64,000 nt of DNA, from contig NZ_JASHHX010000010.1 of assembly GCF_030056575.1 (NCBI RefSeq), positions 1 through 64,000 on the forward strand, in the 5' to 3' direction. Source of the DNA: Rhodoblastus sp. 17X3 (GTDB taxonomy: Bacteria > Pseudomonadota > Alphaproteobacteria > Rhizobiales > Beijerinckiaceae). Below the pieces are notes generated by a model, which saw nothing but the letters and a program-made list of their open reading frames with translations, did not search any database and was not told the DNA's origin. Positions 59,859-64,000 of this stretch are shown here, in pieces (position 1 is the stretch's first letter; the number at the start of each line of letters is the position of its first letter). The position numbers and the translations under genes were made by a program.

Positions 59859-61661
59859 ATGACCGACGCCCCCACGCCCAAAAGCTCGCCGCGCGATTCC
59901 CTCAAGTCCCTCGCGCCCATCCTGCCCTACGCCAGAAGACGCCTCGCCTGGGCGCTGGGCGCGCTCGCCGCCCTGACCGTCGCGTCGGCCGCGACACTGG
60001 TGATGCCGCTGGCCGTGCGCGGCATGATCGACCGGGGCTTCGCCGCAGATCACGCCGGCGTGGTCAATTCCTATTTCCTCATCCTGATCGGCGTCGTCGG
60101 CCTGCTCGCGGCTGCTTCCGCGGCGCGCTACTTTCTGGTCATGACGCTTGGCGAACGCATCGTCGCCGATCTGCGCGAGGACGTCTTCGCCCATCTGACC
60201 CGGCTCGACCCCGCCTTTTACGACACCGCCCAGACCGGCGAGCTGGTGTCGCGGCTCACCGCCGACACCACCCAGCTCAAATCCGCCTTCGGCGCATCGG
60301 CCTCGATCGCCTTGCGAAATCTGTTCATGTTCGTCGGCGCGACCGGCCTGATGATCTTCACCAGCGCCAAATTATCTGCTCTGGTGCTCATCGCCATTCC
60401 GATCATCGTCGTGCCTCTGGTGACGGCCGGACGCTCGGTGCGGGGCCGCTCGCGCGCCGCGCAGGACCGGCTCGCCGAAGCCAGCGCCTTCGCCGGGGAA
60501 AATCTCGGCGCCTTGCGCACCATGCAGGCCTTCGGCGCCGAGGCCGCCACCACAAAGCGCTTCGCCGACGCCGCCGAGGGCGCCTATGTCGCCGCCCGCG
60601 CCGCCACCAAGGCCCGCGCGCTGCTCACCGCCTTCGCGATTTTCCTCGCCTTCTCCAGCGTGGTCGGGGTGTTGTGGCTCGGCGCGCATGACGTGCTCGC
60701 CGGGCGCATGACCGGCGGCGAGCTTTCGCAATTCGTGCTTTACGCCGTGCTCGGCGCCAGTTCGCTGGGGCAATTGTCGGAAGTCTGGAGCGAAATTTCC
60801 GCCGCCGCCGGCGCCGCTGGCCGCCTCTCCGAAATTCTGGCCACGGTTCCCACCATCGCCGCGCCGGTTCATCCGCAGAAACTGCCCGAGCCCGCGCGCG
60901 GCGAGATCGCCTTCGACGAGGTCGGTTTCGCCTATCCCGCGCGGGAGGACAAGAACGTGTTCGACAATCTCTCCTTCGTCATCGCGCCGGGAGAGAAGGT
61001 CGCCATAGTCGGGCCATCCGGAGCCGGCAAATCCACCCTGTTTCAATTGCTGATGCGCTTCTACGACCCCATCTCCGGCCGTGTCTGCGTCGATGGCGTG
61101 AATGCCCGGCAACTCGATCCCGCCGATCTGCGCCGCCGCATCGCGCTGGTGCCGCAGGACCCGGTGATCTTCTCCGGCTCGGTCACGGAAAACATCGCGT
61201 ACGGGACGCCAGACGCCGCGCCCGCCGATATCGAGGCGGCGGCCGAACGCGCGGCGGCGGGCGATTTCATTCGCGCCCTGCCGCAGGGCTTCGCGTCGCG
61301 GCTTGGGGAACGCGGCGTCACCCTGTCGGGCGGCCAGCGCCAGCGCCTCGCCATCGCCCGCGCCATTCTCAAGGACGCGCCGATCCTGCTGCTCGACGAG
61401 GCGACCTCGGCGCTCGACGCAGAAAACGAAATTCTGGTGCAGCAGGCGCTCGACCGGCTGATGCAGGGCCGCACCACACTCATCATCGCCCACCGCCTGG
61501 CCACGGTGCTGGCCGCCGACCGCATTCTGGTGATGGAGGGCGGCCAGATCGTCGAGCAGGGAACCCATGCAGAACTCGTCGCCGCCGACGGGCTTTACGC
61601 CCGGCTGGCGCGGCTGCAATTCGACACGGGCGCAAAGGGATTGGAAGCCGCGACGGTCTGA
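59859..61661 (+). CDS. ABC exporter, fused permease and ATPase (MsbA-related)
   Basis: The 600-residue protein has six hydrophobic helices in the first 320 residues, then an ATPase domain with Walker A VGPSGAGKSTLFQLLMRF, signature TLSGGQRQRLAIARAI and Walker B PILLLDEATSALD. It works as a homodimer exporting a lipid or drug-like substrate. It fits the alphaproteobacterial MsbA-related group (TIGR02204). The start ATG 59859 excludes 70 non-conserved residues. Confidence 0.92.
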   Translation: MTDAPTPKSSPRDSLKSLAPILPYARRRLAWALGALAALTVASAATLVMPLAVRGMIDRGFAADHAGVVNSYFLILIGVVGLLAAASAARYFLVMTLGERIVADLREDVFAHLTRLDPAFYDTAQTGELVSRLTADTTQLKSAFGASASIALRNLFMFVGATGLMIFTSAKLSALVLIAIPIIVVPLVTAGRSVRGRSRAAQDRLAEASAFAGENLGALRTMQAFGAEAATTKRFADAAEGAYVAARAATKARALLTAFAIFLAFSSVVGVLWLGAHDVLAGRMTGGELSQFVLYAVLGASSLGQLSEVWSEISAAAGAAGRLSEILATVPTIAAPVHPQKLPEPARGEIAFDEVGFAYPAREDKNVFDNLSFVIAPGEKVAIVGPSGAGKSTLFQLLMRFYDPISGRVCVDGVNARQLDPADLRRRIALVPQDPVIFSGSVTENIAYGTPDAAPADIEAAAERAAAGDFIRALPQGFASRLGERGVTLSGGQRQRLAIARAILKDAPILLLDEATSALDAENEILVQQALDRLMQGRTTLIIAHRLATVLAADRILVMEGGQIVEQGTHAELVAADGLYARLARLQFDTGAKGLEAATV

Positions 61662-62077
61662 TGCGCCAAAGCGCACGATTGGCGCCATATGGCGATGACA
61701 AGATTCGGCTCTAAGCCGAAGTTCGCTGAATGGAGCGTTGTCTTGCTGCGTCGCAAATTTTGGGGTTACGCGCAGGAAAGGCTGCCGCCAATCTTATGCG
61801 CCGAATGTCTCTCCGACCGAGAGCAATCAAGTAAAAGTGAATTAGCTGTGACTTAAGTGTTATTCGAATAATTTATATGCTTATTTCAATTTGTTGCCCG
61901 ACGTTTCCAACATAATCTGGTTATCATATCGCTATGATAAGCTGCATAAAAAAAGCGATTAGCTTTGTCTATAATATGTTACATTCCAGTTTGATCGTCC
62001 AAGCGGGTCCGTTGGAAATAAACAGGCGTCAATTTTCCAGTGCCTAGGTCTCGTTGTTCAAACGGGAGGATCATCCA
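61662..62077. other. AT-rich intergenic region with palindromes
   Basis: No gene is seen. The stretch 61,830-61,990 is AT-rich compared with the flanks and probably holds the promoter of the secreted protein at 62078. A perfect hairpin TTCGGCT-CTA-AGCCGAA (61704-61720) follows the ABC gene. Confidence 0.5.
61921..61940. promoter_or_regulatory. Palindromic operator candidate
   Basis: TTATCATA-TCGC-TATGATAA is a perfect 8-bp inverted repeat in the AT-rich promoter region upstream of the gene at 62078. Confidence 0.45.
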
Positions 62078-62428
62078 ATGAAACACAGGTTTGGCATTCT
62101 AACGGCCGCCGCCGCGTCGGCAGCCGCGCTTGCTGTCGCCAGTTTCGCGGCGACGCAGGCAGTACAAGCGCAAAGTATGAGGACCGTCGATGGACAGACG
62201 TACTGGCGCGGCGATCCTGGGCCGATCGATCCGGGATCCTTCTGGGATGGCGGCCAAAATAAATACGATCGGCATCACTATTCCGGTAGTTATACCACGA
62301 GTCCGGGGATGTTTACTGATGTGGTCTATGCGTCCCATTCGGGAAGCGCGCGCTGCGTCTGGCGCCAGCGCGTCGTCAACTCCAATTGGGAGTTTCACCA
62401 CCCGTATCTACAGGTGTGTCGTCCGTAA
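62078..62428 (+). CDS. Small secreted protein of unknown function
   Basis: The 116-residue protein has a signal peptide (FGILTAAAASAAALAVASFA, cleavage after VQA near residue 31). The mature 85 residues include SFWDGGQNKYDRHHYSGSYT and two cysteines (RCVWRQRV, LQVCRP) that may form a disulphide. GGGAGG precedes the ATG. No family recognised. It has its own terminator. Confidence 0.8.
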   Translation: MKHRFGILTAAAASAAALAVASFAATQAVQAQSMRTVDGQTYWRGDPGPIDPGSFWDGGQNKYDRHHYSGSYTTSPGMFTDVVYASHSGSARCVWRQRVVNSNWEFHHPYLQVCRP

Positions 62429-62786
62429 AGGAGCTGGCGGCCCGCTAGAATTGAGACGATCGACGGGACGAAGGCCGGCTACAAGCCGGCCTTTTCGCGT
62501 CCGACGCGCCGCGGGCTCAGATGGAAAAAAATGGGCCGCTTGAATCCGAAGGCGTTCGCATCCGCGCCTGCCGGCGTCTCTGCGATATCGACCTTTTCGG
62601 TCAATGCGATCGAAGCTCCGCTCTGCGCCGGTTTTCGCCATTGGCTTAATGGGATGTCGTGTCAACCTAACGCCACTGGAGCGCTTTCAGTCGAAGTGGG
62701 TTCAGATCCGCGCGATCAACCACCGGGCCGCGAAGCTGAAAATGCATAGCGACAAAAAACAACGGTCACGATCGAATGAAAAGGCG
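62429..62786. other. Gene-free stretch
   Basis: Apart from the terminator at 62471-62495 I see no gene; the short plus-strand frames lack ribosome binding sites and family patterns. Confidence 0.45.
62471..62495 (+). terminator. Intrinsic terminator of the secreted protein gene
   Basis: AAGGCCGGC-TACAA-GCCGGCCTT followed by TT, about 43 bp after the stop. Confidence 0.85.
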
Positions 62787-63248
62787 TTAGCGCGCCTGCT
62801 GCGGCGGTGTCCAGCGTAGCGAAAGAACCGGCAGGCCGGAGAGCGGGTTCGTTCCCGCGCCGACGAGCTCAAAGCCTTCGCCATGATAAAAGGCCAGCGC
62901 CCGGGAATTGTCGGCGTTGACATCGAGGCCGAAGCCCTCGGGGCAGGCCTGTTTTGCGTGACGGATCAGCTTCTGCGCCGCGCCCGTGCCCAGCGCGCGG
63001 GGATGGACCGCAATCTGCTCCAGCCAGCTGCGCGCCGGTTCGTAAAGCACGAAGCCGATCAGGCCCTCGCCGTCCTCGGCGACGACGATATGGGCGCCGC
63101 GCGCGGCGGAGTCCGCGAACAATGTCCCGAGCCAGGGCGCGCGGGCGGCGAAATCAATTTCTGGTCGCGCGAGGGTCCAGGTTTCGATCCACAGGGCGAG
63201 TACAGCCGGCCAGTCCTTGTCGCGATAGGGACGCAGCGAGACTGTCAT
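62787..63248 (-). CDS. GNAT-family N-acetyltransferase
   Basis: The 153-residue protein has the GNAT fold order: VSLRPYRDKDWPAVLALWIE, IVVAEDGEGLIGFVLYEPA, WLEQIAVHPRALGTGAAQKL (acetyl-CoA loop with R/Q-x-x-G-x-G/A) and LDVNADNSRALAFYHGEGFE. Acceptor unknown. Its start overlaps the stop of the upstream OmpA-domain gene by 4 bp, so they are coupled. Confidence 0.9.
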   Translation of the reverse strand: MTVSLRPYRDKDWPAVLALWIETWTLARPEIDFAARAPWLGTLFADSAARGAHIVVAEDGEGLIGFVLYEPARSWLEQIAVHPRALGTGAAQKLIRHAKQACPEGFGLDVNADNSRALAFYHGEGFELVGAGTNPLSGLPVLSLRWTPPQQAR

Positions 63249-64000
63249 CGTTCCGTGATCTTGAGTTCGATCCGTCGGTTGCGCCTCAGGGCGTCCTCGC
63301 TGTCGCCCTCGTCGATCGGCTGGAATTCACCATAGGCGCCGGCCAAAATATGTTGCGGCGAGAAGCCCTTGGTCAGCAAATATTGCACGACGGCTATGGC
63401 GCGCCCGGCGGAGAGGTCCCAGTTCGACTTGAATTGCGGCGACGAGATCGGGCGCTTGTCGGTATGGCCGTCCACCCGCAGAACCCACGGAATTTCCGGC
63501 GGAATTTCTTTCGCCACTTCGGAAAGCGCGACAAAGATCTTGTCCACCGCCGCCTTGCCTTCCGTCGTGAGGCTCGCCTGCCCGCTTTCGAACAGAACCT
63601 CGGACGGCAGCACGAAACGGTCGCCCACCACCTTGACGTCGGCCCGCTCGCCGAGAATTTCCCGCAGCCGGCCGAAGAAATCCGAACGATAGCGCGCGAG
63701 CTCCTGAACCTTTTGCGCCAAAGCAATATTGAGCCGCGAGCCGAGATCGGCGATTCGCGCCTGGTTTTCCTTGTCCTTGGCCTCTTGCGCGCCAAGCGCG
63801 TCCTGCACCGCGGCGAGCTGGCGGCGCAAGGCGGCGATCTGCTGGTTGAGCAGATCGAGCTGCGCCTGCGCGCGCGCGGAAAGCTGCTTTTCAGCGTCGA
63901 GATTTTCCGCCGCAGCGCCCGCGCCGGCTGCGAGCGCATCGCGCTCCCGGCGCGTCGATTCGAGCGTGGCGGTCAGCGCCGCCAGGTTTTGCTGCGTCTC
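63245..64000 (-). CDS. OmpA/MotB-domain protein with coiled coil (5' end outside window)
   Basis: The frame is open to the right edge, at least 251 residues. The visible N-part is a Gln/Ala/Leu-rich coiled coil (RRQLAAVQDALGAQEAKDKE). The C-part is an OmpA-like peptidoglycan-binding domain: VLFESGQASLTTEGKAAVDK, LRVDGHTDKRPISSPQFKSN, NWDLSAGRAIAVVQYLL and RRNRRIELKI. It is probably a periplasmic wall-anchored protein of the MotB-like type common in Hyphomicrobiales. Confidence 0.88.
   Translation of the reverse strand, partial: ETQQNLAALTATLESTRRERDALAAGAGAAAENLDAEKQLSARAQAQLDLLNQQIAALRRQLAAVQDALGAQEAKDKENQARIADLGSRLNIALAQKVQELARYRSDFFGRLREILGERADVKVVGDRFVLPSEVLFESGQASLTTEGKAAVDKIFVALSEVAKEIPPEIPWVLRVDGHTDKRPISSPQFKSNWDLSAGRAIAVVQYLLTKGFSPQHILAGAYGEFQPIDEGDSEDALRRNRRIELKITER

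Overview
The window is a high-GC chromosomal segment of an alphaproteobacterium, most likely of the order Hyphomicrobiales (Beijerinckiaceae/Methylocystaceae-like). The reasons are the GTTC-N7-GTTC type LexA box in front of dinB, the neighbourhood of carA, yqeY, dnaG and rpoD, the pairs of YdcH/DUF465 proteins, the Hint-domain and repeat-rich exported proteins, and a 6S RNA candidate upstream of the 5-formyltetrahydrofolate cyclo-ligase gene. No species can be named from the sequence alone.

Left part (1-24,500) is accessory and partly decaying. It starts with the N-terminus of a repeat protein, an AT-rich gap, the 3' remnant of a type I restriction hsdR gene and an intact RHH-antitoxin/Doc toxin pair. 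A five-gene, end-overlapping minus-strand operon follows: acyl-CoA synthetase, pyruvate-dehydrogenase-type E1 alpha, E1 beta and E2, and a free acyl carrier protein. It lies divergent from alanine dehydrogenase. Next is a graveyard: a Lon-like fragment, a frameshifted CapA-family gene preceded by a G13 tract, and an N-terminally deleted phosphoribosyltransferase. An intact three-domain ACP / fatty-acyl-AMP ligase / PlsC acyltransferase gene stands next to it. An IS91 transposase remnant cut by a 55-bp palindromic element leads into a GDSL-RTX esterase, a 1023-residue MalT-like/BTAD regulator, two small secreted proteins, and an FAD oxidoreductase plus alpha/beta hydrolase. The region ends in fragments and a displaced 20-nt tRNA-Ser 3' end, which suggests an island boundary near 24.5 kb.

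Middle part (25,000-46,300) is mostly core. It holds SOS-controlled dinB, fumC-maeA (C4 acid metabolism), chrA with a rhodanese-ChrB fusion (chromate resistance), a surface acylation group (acyltransferase-3, MBOAT, SGNH protein), a Hint-domain exported protein, purE-purK, two DUF465 genes, prpE, yebC, a bestrophin-like channel, a YmdB-like phosphoesterase, the 5-FTHF cyclo-ligase and the 6S RNA candidate.

At 46,800-48,130 a 1.3-kb segment bounded by perfect 38-bp inverted repeats carries a secreted protein made of YNGPGGGL-type octapeptide repeats and a small unknown gene. Its right end abuts a broken cysteine-synthase fragment. This is the best candidate for an undescribed mobile cassette.

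Right part (48,300-64,000) is core again: rpoD, dnaG (CHC2 zinc ligands lost), panB, a RHH regulator, a glyoxalase-like gene, a two-subunit GMC dehydrogenase, carA, yqeY, a retropepsin-like protease, rpmE, an MsbA-like ABC exporter, a small secreted protein, and a GNAT gene coupled to an OmpA/MotB-domain gene that runs off the end.
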